Of a DNA stretch of 6,071 nucleotides, positions 1 to 6,033 are shown piece after piece (position 1 is the stretch's first letter; each line of letters begins with the position of its first letter). Origin of the DNA: an uncultured Collinsella sp. (GTDB taxonomy: Bacteria > Actinomycetota > Coriobacteriia > Coriobacteriales > Coriobacteriaceae); contig URZR01000114.1 of the NCBI GenBank assembly GCA_900552425.1, positions 1 through 6,071 of the forward strand, read 5' to 3'. The notes under the pieces were generated by a model. It was not told the DNA's origin and searched no databases. It worked only from the letters and a program-made list of their open reading frames with translations. The position numbers and the translations under genes are program-made.

Positions 1-468
1 AAGCACGCCAAGGTCAATCGTCAACCCACCGGGAAAACGAATCTCGGGGGCGACGCCGCACCAGTTGACGGCAAGCACCGTAAAGGTGACACAGATAATG
101 GTTAGGCCGATCATCTTGGCATGAGGCGTCAGACCGAGCGAGCGCCCATGCGTAACGGAGGTCAGGTCGTCGATCAGGCCCAGCACACCGGTCGCCAGCG
201 TGGCGAGCAGCACGAGCACGAGCTCGGTGGTGAGCTTTCCCATCAGCAGGCAGGTCAGCGAGATCGCGACGAGGATGACAACACCACCCATGGTGGGCGT
301 TCCCTGCTTAACCAAATGACGCTTGGGGCCGTCGGCACGAACCTGCTGGCCGATACCCTCGACCTTGAGCAGCTTAATCCACCACGGCATGAGCAGCAGC
401 GCAATGGCTGCGGCGATGCCAAGCCCCAAAAAAGCCTGATACGTTGGATACGAGGGATTGCCGAACAT
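1..468 (-). CDS. mraY: MraY, phospho-MurNAc-pentapeptide translocase (5' part, cut by window edge)
   Basis: This is the N-terminal 156 codons of the membrane enzyme that transfers phospho-MurNAc-pentapeptide from UDP to undecaprenyl phosphate, giving lipid I at the inner face of the membrane. The frame is open from ATG at 468 to position 1. Visible family signatures are MPWWIKLLK (residues 28-35), the stretch from GQQVRADGPKRH (40-51) to KQGTPTMGG (54-62), and GLIDDLTSV followed by GRSLGL (97-113). D100 and D101 match the paired catalytic aspartates. Hydrophobic segments lie near residues 12-28, 62-77, 82-99 and 119-136. The start is forced: two codons upstream in the same frame is the TAG stop of murF. 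The ribosome site is weak, an AAGG about 13 bases upstream, which suggests translational coupling to murF. The family is usually about 320-370 residues, so roughly half is missing. Confidence 0.95.
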   Translation of the reverse strand, partial: MFGNPSYPTYQAFLGLGIAAAIALLLMPWWIKLLKVEGIGQQVRADGPKRHLVKQGTPTMGGVVILVAISLTCLLMGKLTTELVLVLLATLATGVLGLIDDLTSVTHGRSLGLTPHAKMIGLTIICVTFTVLAVNWCGVAPEIRFPGGLTIDLGVL

Positions 469-471
469 GGG

Positions 472-1896
472 CTAGCACACACCTTCCACAAAGCGGTCGA
501 GCTCAACAAAGCGGGAACCCTTGACCAGTACAACATCATGTTTTTCAAGCGCGCCGCCCATGCGGTCGAGCACCTGCTGATAATCGGAGAACACCTGGAT
601 GCGGTCCTCGTCCATGCCCATCATGCGCGCGGCATCGGCCATAAGCTGGGCCAGCTCACCACCCACGCACGCCAGCATGTCGAGCTTCTTGGCGGCGGCA
701 TAGGCGCCCACGAGCTCATGCATGCGAGGAGCCTCATCGCCCATCTCGCCCATCTCGCCCAGGATCGCCATGCGAGACCCCGTGCATGAAAGCGAGCACA
801 GCAGATCGAGGCCGGCTGCCATCGATTCGGCGCTGGCGTTATAGGAATCGTCGATGATGCGTGCACCGCTCTTGGCGCGCTTGATCTCCTGGCGGTGCCC
901 GGTGATCGTAAGACCCCTAAAGGCAGCATCGATCTGCTCGGGCGTCACGCCCAGGCGATAGGCAACCGCGGCGGCCTTAACGGCATTAGGAACGGACTGC
1001 ACGCCGGGGATGGCAAGCATGGTATCGATCGTCTCGCCCTGACCAAAATCGAGCGTAAAGACCGGACGGCCCTCGTCATCAACGCGAACGTCGCGGGCGC
1101 GGACCTCATCATCGTCAGAGACACCGGCCAGCATCACGTCGATACCAGCAGGCTGGGCGAACGTATCGCGAATGAACGGCGTAAAATCGTCCTCGCCGCC
1201 CAAAACCAGCAGCGGCAAATAGTCGCCGGCGGCGCACATGCCCTGGACAATCTCGGCCTTAGCGCGGGCGATGTTCTCGCGGCTGCCCAAAATGCCGATA
1301 TGAGAGGTGCCGATCTTGCTCACGATGGCAAGGTTGGGATTGGCAGACTGAGACAGGCGCTCGATCTCGTGGAAATGGTTCATGCCCATCTCGAGCACCA
1401 GGACCTCGGTATCGGCCGGAGCGGAAAGCACCGTGAGCGGCATGCCGATCAGGTTATTGAAATTGCCCTTGGTGGCCCAGACACGATAGCGCTTGGCGAG
1501 CACAGCGGCGAGCACGTCCTTGGTCGTCGTCTTGCCGATGGAACCGGTAATGCCAACGACCAGGCAGCCAAGCTCCAGGCGATACGCATGCGCCAAACGC
1601 AGCAGAAACTCCTCGGGATCATCGGTCAGCAAGATGGCACAGCCCTTGTCCTGCGCCAGCGAGACCAGCTCGGCCTCGGGCTCACGCGTCATCACGACGG
1701 CGCCGGCACCCGACTGGACGGCACGGGAAGCAAAATCATTGCCGTCGACGTTTTCACCGGGAAAGGCGACGAAAATCGTCCCTTCCTCGACCTGGCGCGA
1801 GTCGATAACGCACCCGCGGCATACCCGATCGGCTTCTCCCGTCACGGTTCGGGCCCCTGTTGCGGCCGCGAGGTTGTTGACGGCGATCTCTATCAT
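472..1896 (-). CDS. murF: MurF, UDP-MurNAc-tripeptide--D-Ala-D-Ala ligase
   Basis: This cytoplasmic ATP-dependent ligase adds D-Ala-D-Ala to UDP-MurNAc-tripeptide, the last soluble step before MraY. The 474 residues have the normal Mur ligase layout. An N-terminal substrate domain (about 1-110) contains DSRQVEEGTIFVAFPG (32-47). The central ATPase domain has the P-loop GITGSIGKTTTKD (115-127), NFNNLIGMPLTVL (145-157), EMGMNH (169-174) and IGTSHIG (195-201). The C-terminal domain has DDSYNASAESM (349-359), LGEMGEMGDEA (379-389) and LVKGSR (457-462). NFNNLIG together with GEMGEMGDE separates MurF from MurC, MurD and MurE. Length is normal and no key residue is missing. The ATG at 1896 has GGGGAG about 5 bases upstream. 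The gene follows ftsI after 127 bases and abuts mraY with a 3-base gap. Whether the tripeptide carries meso-diaminopimelate or lysine cannot be read from this protein. Confidence 0.97.
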   Translation of the reverse strand: MIEIAVNNLAAATGARTVTGEADRVCRGCVIDSRQVEEGTIFVAFPGENVDGNDFASRAVQSGAGAVVMTREPEAELVSLAQDKGCAILLTDDPEEFLLRLAHAYRLELGCLVVGITGSIGKTTTKDVLAAVLAKRYRVWATKGNFNNLIGMPLTVLSAPADTEVLVLEMGMNHFHEIERLSQSANPNLAIVSKIGTSHIGILGSRENIARAKAEIVQGMCAAGDYLPLLVLGGEDDFTPFIRDTFAQPAGIDVMLAGVSDDDEVRARDVRVDDEGRPVFTLDFGQGETIDTMLAIPGVQSVPNAVKAAAVAYRLGVTPEQIDAAFRGLTITGHRQEIKRAKSGARIIDDSYNASAESMAAGLDLLCSLSCTGSRMAILGEMGEMGDEAPRMHELVGAYAAAKKLDMLACVGGELAQLMADAARMMGMDEDRIQVFSDYQQVLDRMGGALEKHDVVLVKGSRFVELDRFVEGVC

Positions 1897-2023
1897 TGCA
1901 GCTCCCCTGTAAACCTAATAATGCTATCGGCGTATTGTATCCCAGCGCCGCGTATGCGTGGTGCAGGGCATGTGAACACCCCTCATATGGGACAACAAAC
2001 CACGCCCCAAAGATTGTAACCCC
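1897..2023 (-). other. ftsI-murF intergenic gap, at the usual site of murE
   Basis: This is the longest gap inside the operon. No plausible gene is visible in it; reading frames crossing it are extensions of shadow frames. On the minus strand a TACAAT hexamer (1934-1939), about 40 bases before the murF start, could be a -10 element, but no acceptable -35 lies 16-18 bases upstream. TTGGGG, 17 bases, TATGAG further up is a second weak candidate. A 7-bp inverted repeat, GCGTGGT (1956-1962) with ACCACGC (1999-2005), has a 36-base loop and no T tract, so it is not a terminator. A secondary murF promoter is possible but unproven. Confidence 0.4.
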
Positions 2024-3889
2024 CTACTTCGTGTGCGGGATACCCAGCACGTCGAGCGCGTTGGCCATAATGAACTGGAACGGAACCGCAGCGGCATCTG
2101 AGCCGCTCGGCGTTCCGTCGAGCGTGATATAGCACAGCACCTTGGGCGATTGTGCCGGTGCAAAGCCCATAAAGGACGACATGTAGTTCTCCTTGAGGTA
2201 GCCGCCGTTCTCGTCGGCACGTTCGGCCGTACCGGTCTTACCCGCCACGTCATAGCCGTCAACCGCGCCGCCAACGCCCGTTCCCTCCGACACGACCGTC
2301 TGCATGCACGATGTCACCTGGGATGCGGCATCCTCCGAAATCGCGCGCTCGCCTTCGCCCCAGTCCTTCTCGTCACCTTTGCTGGACTTATAGAAGTGCG
2401 GGGTCATCATCACGCCGCCGTTGGCGATGCCGCCCACGGCACGTGCGATCTCAATCGGCGAGACAGACAGCGCCTGTCCAAAGCTCATCGAGCCCAGCGT
2501 GGCGCCGTCATACTGGTCACGCTCCTTGACGATGCCCAGGCTCTCGCCCGGAAAATCGACACCAGAGCTGTGACCGATGCCCCACTTGTCCACATAGGCG
2601 GCAAAGTCGTCGGCACCGATCTTGCGCCCCACCAGGACAAAGCCTACGTTGGACGAACGGCGCATCATCTCGCGCACATCCATGGTCATGGCATAGTCGC
2701 GCTTGTCGGCATCGGTGACGGTATCGTCGCCCACCTTGATGCTCGCCGGCACCTCAAACGACGTACTCGACCGCACGACGCCCAAGTCGAAGCCGGCGCC
2801 CGCCACGAGCGTCTTAAAGACCGAGCCGGGCTCGTAGGCGTCGGTGACCAGGCGCAGGTTCATATCCTCGGTCTTGGCGTTTTCCAGATCGGTCTGGTCG
2901 TAGGTCGGATACGAGCAGGCTGCCAAGATCTCTCCTGTCGTAGGATCGGTGACCAGCGCCGAGCCGTTCTTGGCCTTAGTCTTCTCAACTGCCTCTGCCA
3001 GGGCATCCTCGGCCGCACGCTGGATATTGACGTCGAGCGTCGTCACGATATCAACGCCGTCGACCGCAGCCACCTTTTTATAGGCACCGCCCGCGATATA
3101 GCTGCCGTCCCTCGCGCGCTCGCGTACGAGAGAACCGTTCGTGCCGGTCAGAAGCTTGTTGTATTGCTTTTCGAGACCAGTCAAGCCGTCGTTGTCTACA
3201 TTCACTACACCCAGCACCTGCGATGCCAGATTGCCGTATGGATATACGCGCTTCATGGCCTGCTCAAAAAGCACGCCGGGCAGGTTCTTCTTCTCCAGCG
3301 CCACAGCATCGTCTTCGTCCACCTGGCGCTTGATATACACCCAGGTTCCATCGGACTCGACGAGCTTGCGGCAGGTCTTTTTATCGATTCCAGTTGCCTT
3401 GACCAGCGCCGACACCGTCTTGTCAACGTCCTCGACAAGCTGCGGGTTCACGGCGATGTTGCGACATTCGACCGACGACGCCAGCACGTTACCGTTGCGG
3501 TCGTAGATGGTGCCACGTTTGGCATAGAGGGTCTGCGCAAGCAGGCGACGCGCATCGGCACGCTCGCGCAGTTTATCGGCTTCGACAATTTGATAGTCGG
3601 CAAGGCGAAAGACGCCCAAGCCCAAGCCAAGCCCGATGAATCCCATGACGGCTTTGCGGCGAGGCAGCGGCGTGCCCGTGAGCCATTCGGTCGACGAACT
3701 CTTGCGCGACCTGGTGTTATGCACTTGAGGGCCACCCGAGCCGCGAAGTCGCGACGCCGGGTCGTTGCCACGGGACCGCCCGGCGTTGTAAGATTGCCGA
3801 CCCGTTCCTTGATAACCAGAACGCCCCCGCGACGAGGGACGTCCAGAACCGCGGCCCCCATCGGAACCGCGGCGATAGTCATTTGTCAT
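2024..3889 (-). CDS. ftsI: FtsI-type class B penicillin-binding protein (septal peptidoglycan transpeptidase)
   Basis: This division transpeptidase cross-links septal peptidoglycan outside the membrane and is the target of beta-lactams. The 621 residues begin with a cytoplasmic tail of about 75 residues very rich in Arg, Gly and Ser, then one membrane segment (about 80-97). The class B N-terminal domain follows, with AKRGTIYDRNG (123-133) and GLTGLEKQYN (235-244). All three transpeptidase motifs are present: SVFK (nucleophile S356, K359), SSN (412-414) and KTG (551-553). FGQALSVSPIE (470-480) also fits the family. There is no PASTA domain at the C terminus. Five cysteines lie in the extracytoplasmic part (142, 173, 325, 528, 586). 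The ATG at 3889 is the first possible start because an in-frame TAG lies three codons upstream. Its ribosome site is poor, and it sits 17 bases after the ftsL-like stop, so coupling is likely. A non-division class B protein is possible, but the position favours FtsI. Confidence 0.94.
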   Translation of the reverse strand: MTNDYRRGSDGGRGSGRPSSRGRSGYQGTGRQSYNAGRSRGNDPASRLRGSGGPQVHNTRSRKSSSTEWLTGTPLPRRKAVMGFIGLGLGLGVFRLADYQIVEADKLRERADARRLLAQTLYAKRGTIYDRNGNVLASSVECRNIAVNPQLVEDVDKTVSALVKATGIDKKTCRKLVESDGTWVYIKRQVDEDDAVALEKKNLPGVLFEQAMKRVYPYGNLASQVLGVVNVDNDGLTGLEKQYNKLLTGTNGSLVRERARDGSYIAGGAYKKVAAVDGVDIVTTLDVNIQRAAEDALAEAVEKTKAKNGSALVTDPTTGEILAACSYPTYDQTDLENAKTEDMNLRLVTDAYEPGSVFKTLVAGAGFDLGVVRSSTSFEVPASIKVGDDTVTDADKRDYAMTMDVREMMRRSSNVGFVLVGRKIGADDFAAYVDKWGIGHSSGVDFPGESLGIVKERDQYDGATLGSMSFGQALSVSPIEIARAVGGIANGGVMMTPHFYKSSKGDEKDWGEGERAISEDAASQVTSCMQTVVSEGTGVGGAVDGYDVAGKTGTAERADENGGYLKENYMSSFMGFAPAQSPKVLCYITLDGTPSGSDAAAVPFQFIMANALDVLGIPHTK

Positions 3890-3906
3890 ACTCAGCTACC
3901 GTCTTG

Positions 3907-4377
3907 CTACTGAGCGGTCGCGGTCGCGTTGGCGCCCGCGGCTGCATCCTGCGAAAAGTCAAGTGTAACGCTCTCGCTGGGCTCCACCATGCCATAAGCG
4001 CCCGCAAGGTCGCGAATGCGCGTGTCGGCGCCATAGACCGAATGCATGACCTCCAGGTCGGAGCTCTCATCGGTCGCCTTTTCGAGCGTGTTGGTAAGCT
4101 CGGCGTTGCTGTTGAGCACCTGGGCCGTAACGCCGGCGAGCGCCACGCGGGCGACGCCGATCGTCATGAAGATAGCCGCAATGATGCAAAACGTTTTAAG
4201 AACGCTCATGAAAACCGGGCTTACCGCCTGGTTTGCCTGACGGCCCGCGCCCGTGTAGACATCAAAGCGCGGCGTGCGCTGCTCACGGGGAGCAACGGGG
4301 GCCTGCGGCGTCTCACGATAGGCGGGCATGGCGTTCATATCATAGGCGAGTGCTGCGCTTGAAGTGTTGTAGCCCAT
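3907..4377 (-). CDS. ftsL: FtsL-like single-pass divisome protein
   Basis: Probably FtsL, the small bitopic protein that joins FtsB/DivIC and FtsQ/DivIB and activates the FtsW-FtsI synthase. FtsL proteins diverge strongly, so the call rests on architecture and position. The 156 residues have a Pro- and Ala-rich cytoplasmic part (1-54), one membrane helix (about 55-82) and a helical stretch with coiled-coil character (84-112, VLNSNAELTNTLEKATDESSDLEV). After it comes IRDLAGAYGMVEPSESVTL (121-139), like the GM-x-x-P element that follows the coiled coil in FtsL/DivIC proteins. The tail is Ala-rich and low in complexity. The ATG at 4377 has a good GGAGG (4387-4391) 9 bases upstream. The gene sits between rsmH and ftsI, the standard place for ftsL. 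The alternative is another septum-formation-initiator family member. Confidence 0.72.
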   Translation of the reverse strand: MGYNTSSAALAYDMNAMPAYRETPQAPVAPREQRTPRFDVYTGAGRQANQAVSPVFMSVLKTFCIIAAIFMTIGVARVALAGVTAQVLNSNAELTNTLEKATDESSDLEVMHSVYGADTRIRDLAGAYGMVEPSESVTLDFSQDAAAGANATATAQ

Positions 4378-4467
4378 GATATGCCGCCTCCCATCCCGAG
4401 TACGTTGGTAGTGTGTTTAAGCTTCGTTTATGGTGCGAGCGGGAGGTCCAATATCGCGCGGTCGCGC

Positions 4468-5433
4468 CTACAGACGCTGCGCCACGCGGATTTTGGCTGA
4501 TCTCGCCCGAGGGTTGCGCTCAACCTCATCAGGCTGGGCAACCAAGGGTTTGCGGGTGATGACCTTGAGTATCGGCACGTTGCCGCACACGCACACCGGA
4601 ATCTCCGGCGGACACGTGCACCCCTGGCTCATCTCCTTAAAGTGGTTCTTTACGATACGGTCCTCGAGCGAGTGATACGAAATGACGCAGATACGTCCGC
4701 CCGGGTTGAGCCACCTGGTGGCGGCATCAAGCCCTCGTTCGAGCACATCGAGCTCGTGATTGACCTCGATGCGAATGGCCTGGAAACTTTTCTTGGCCGG
4801 GTGTCCGCCATGCCGACGAGCGGCAGCCGGGATACCCGCCTTGATGATCTCGACAAATTGGCCGGTGGTTTCGATCGGTTCTTGCTCGCGGCGGCGCACG
4901 ATCTCGCGCGCGATCTGCGAGGCGAACTTCTCTTCGCCGTAGACGCGTAGAATCCGGGCGAGGTCGTGTTCGTTATAGGTGTTGATGACCTCAGCTGCGT
5001 TTAAGGTGTTATTGCCCGGATCCATCCGCATGTCCAATGGGGCGTCCTCGTTATACGAAAAGCCCCTGCCAGGGATATCGAGTTGCGGTGACGAAACGCC
5101 CAAATCGAACAGGAAGCCATCGACCCCGGGCACCTCGGCCGAGCAAAGCAGCTCGTCCAAGTCGCCGAAGTTGCCCTTCAGCAGCTGGTGCGGAACGCCG
5201 GGAACCTCGCGGTCCAGACGGGCGCCAGCGGCCTCGAGGGCCATGTCGTCCTGATCGACGCCGAGCAAAAGGCCCGTCTCCCCCACCTGTGCGGCCATCT
5301 TTACCGAATGGCCGGCACCGCCAAGGGTGCAATCGCAGACAACGGAGCCGCTCTTTAGCTGCAGCGACTCAAGCACTTCGCCGAGCATGACAGGTTCATG
5401 CCGATATTCTTGTGTCAAGATCCCACGCTCCAT
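4468..5433 (-). CDS. rsmH: RsmH (MraW), 16S rRNA (cytosine-1402-N4)-methyltransferase
   Basis: This SAM-dependent enzyme methylates N4 of C1402 in the ribosomal P site. The 321 residues are of normal length. The SAM-binding motif is VVCDCTLGGAGHS (31-43), followed by LLGVDQDDMALEAA (56-69). Family signatures follow in order: FLFDLGVSSPQLD (107-119), RGFSYNEDAPLDMRMD (123-138), the KKSFQAIRIEVNHEL insert (214-228), ISYHSLEDRIVKNHF (251-265), the Cys-rich CTCPPEIPVCVCG (272-284) and NPRARSAKIRVAQR (307-320). The ATG at 5433 lies 20 bases after the mraZ stop but has little Shine-Dalgarno match. A TTG at 5418, five codons in, has GGAG 9 bases upstream and would start the protein at LTQEYRHEPVML. 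This is closer to where homologues begin, so the true start is uncertain by five codons. Confidence 0.97.
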   Translation of the reverse strand: MERGILTQEYRHEPVMLGEVLESLQLKSGSVVCDCTLGGAGHSVKMAAQVGETGLLLGVDQDDMALEAAGARLDREVPGVPHQLLKGNFGDLDELLCSAEVPGVDGFLFDLGVSSPQLDIPGRGFSYNEDAPLDMRMDPGNNTLNAAEVINTYNEHDLARILRVYGEEKFASQIAREIVRRREQEPIETTGQFVEIIKAGIPAAARRHGGHPAKKSFQAIRIEVNHELDVLERGLDAATRWLNPGGRICVISYHSLEDRIVKNHFKEMSQGCTCPPEIPVCVCGNVPILKVITRKPLVAQPDEVERNPRARSAKIRVAQRL

Positions 5434-5453
5434 CCGTTACCCGTGCCTTGCCC

Positions 5454-5888
5454 TTACGAGAAGAAGAGGTCCAGCAGGGCCTCATCGTCATCGTCCTCAT
5501 CGGCCGCGGCGCGATCCCAAACCTCAAGGTGGTCGTAGTTGCCCACAACCGTGACCTCGCGGTCGAGGTTCGCCTGCTTGCGGAGAGACTCGGAAAGACC
5601 GATACGACCGGCGCTGTCCACATCCATCGACGTGGTGCGCTTGTTGATCGCCCTCATGAGCTTCTGGTCGTTAATGTCACGCGGGTTAAAACCCTCGTGG
5701 CCCTCACGACCCGCGAAGAGTCCTTCGACCCACTTATCGAAGGCCTCGGCAGAGAACACGTACAGAGCATCGACATCCAGGGCTTTGAACACGCGAACGT
5801 GCTCTCCAAGCTCCTCGCGAAGGGGTGCAGGCAGGGACAGACGACCTTTTGCATCGAGATTGCGCTCGTATGCACCAGTCATTCCCAT
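5454..5888 (-). CDS. mraZ: MraZ, AbrB-like regulator of the dcw operon
   Basis: MraZ is a ring-forming DNA-binding protein with two AbrB-like halves that, in the bacteria studied, binds direct repeats upstream of its own operon. The 144 residues show both DxxGR signatures: DAKGRLSLP (12-20) and DSAGRIGLS (91-99). The pattern Y-x-x-N-LDAKGR near the N terminus and LEVWD (121-125) near the end are typical. The C-terminal tail is strongly acidic (EDDDDE, 131-136). The ATG at 5888 is preferred over the ATG two codons later because GGAGG (5895-5899) lies 6 bases upstream of it. It is the first gene after the promoter at 5957-5985, with a predicted leader of about 60 bases, and the G-rich repeat array upstream is a plausible binding site for the protein itself. 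Confidence 0.95.
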   Translation of the reverse strand: MGMTGAYERNLDAKGRLSLPAPLREELGEHVRVFKALDVDALYVFSAEAFDKWVEGLFAGREGHEGFNPRDINDQKLMRAINKRTTSMDVDSAGRIGLSESLRKQANLDREVTVVGNYDHLEVWDRAAADEDDDDEALLDLFFS

Positions 5889-5924
5889 GTGCGCCCTCCC
5901 CTCGGTTACTCAGATGGCACGTAC

Positions 5925-5941
5925 GCGGGGAACCCCCCCGC
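5925..5941. promoter_or_regulatory. Inverted repeat in the mraZ leader (dyad 2)
   Basis: GCGGGG (5925-5930) and CCCCGC (5936-5941) form a perfect 6-bp dyad with a 5-base centre, the same design as dyad 1 and 37 bases from it centre to centre. In the mRNA it could form an all-GC hairpin 36 bases before the mraZ start. No T tract follows, so it is not a standard terminator. It may be a second operator or a leader hairpin; the sequence does not decide. Confidence 0.45.
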
Positions 5942-5956
5942 CTGTCGACGTCATCA

Positions 5957-5985
5957 ATAATATGGGGAACCGCCCCATTTTTCAA
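5957..5985 (-). promoter_or_regulatory. Predicted sigma-A type promoter of the dcw operon
   Basis: On the minus strand, TTGAAA (5980-5985) and TATTAT (5957-5962) are separated by exactly 17 bases, each one mismatch from consensus. Transcription would start near 5950, giving a leader of about 60 bases before mraZ. The spacer contains a perfect 6-5-6 inverted repeat, so a repressor bound there would block polymerase. This is by far the best promoter match in the upstream region; the start site is inferred. Confidence 0.8.
5962..5978. promoter_or_regulatory. Inverted repeat in the promoter spacer (dyad 1)
   Basis: ATGGGG (5962-5967) and CCCCAT (5973-5978) form a perfect 6-bp dyad with a 5-base centre. 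It lies between the -35 and -10 of the predicted mraZ promoter, a classical place for a repressor operator. Its core, GGGGAACCGCCCC on the plus strand, recurs with one change at 5927-5939. Confidence 0.5.
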
Positions 5986-6033
5986 CACCTTTCCCCACCC
6001 CTTCCCCCACCCCTCCCCACCATTCCACCCCCA
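5973..6033 (-). promoter_or_regulatory. Candidate MraZ-box array (TGGGG direct repeats)
   Basis: On the minus strand, TGGGG units begin at 6033, 6019, 6009, 5997 and 5977, with a degenerate unit (TGTTG) at 5987. From 6019 onward the steps are 10, 12, 10 and 10 bases, about one helical turn each. E. coli MraZ binds TGGGN repeats spaced one turn apart upstream of mraZ. Same-facing repeats of matching core and spacing, next to and overlapping the mraZ promoter, fit that role. The assignment is inferred from core, spacing and position. Confidence 0.55.
5993..6018 (-). repeat. G-tract cluster with G-quadruplex potential
   Basis: On the minus strand, five runs of four or five G occur within 26 bases, separated by one or two bases (A, T, AA, T). 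This exceeds the usual four-run quadruplex pattern. It is on the non-template strand for mraZ, just upstream of the -35, and coincides with the TGGGG array, so it may simply be a by-product of the operator sequence. Confidence 0.6.

Noticed and set aside
121..789. A 222-codon open frame on the plus strand
   Set aside because: It is antisense to both mraY and murF and crosses their junction. Both real genes are well supported by motifs.
1934..1939. TACAAT as the -10 of a murF promoter
   Set aside because: No hexamer resembling TTGACA lies 16-18 bases upstream and there is no extended -10, so it is not called as a promoter.
1956..2005. 7-bp inverted repeat GCGTGGT/ACCACGC in the ftsI-murF gap
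   Set aside because: The 36-base loop, short stem and lack of a T tract make it weak as a terminator or riboswitch. It may be chance in GC-rich sequence.
895..2019. A 374-codon open frame on the plus strand, antisense to murF
   Set aside because: It is a shadow of murF with the same biased composition and no family signature.
2150..3913. A 587-codon open frame on the plus strand, antisense to ftsI
   Set aside because: It lies wholly opposite a clear ftsI with all catalytic motifs. Its protein is His-, Arg- and Ala-rich with no recognisable domain, as expected for the antisense of a GC-rich gene.
4456..4467. GCGC-GACC-GCGC hairpin directly after the rsmH stop
   Set aside because: The stem is only 4 bp and no T tract follows, so it does not look like a terminator. 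The rest of the 90-base gap shows only the ribosome site of the next gene.
5412..5960. A 182-codon open frame on the plus strand across mraZ and its promoter
   Set aside because: It is antisense to mraZ. It reads through the control region with no ribosome site or domain to support it.
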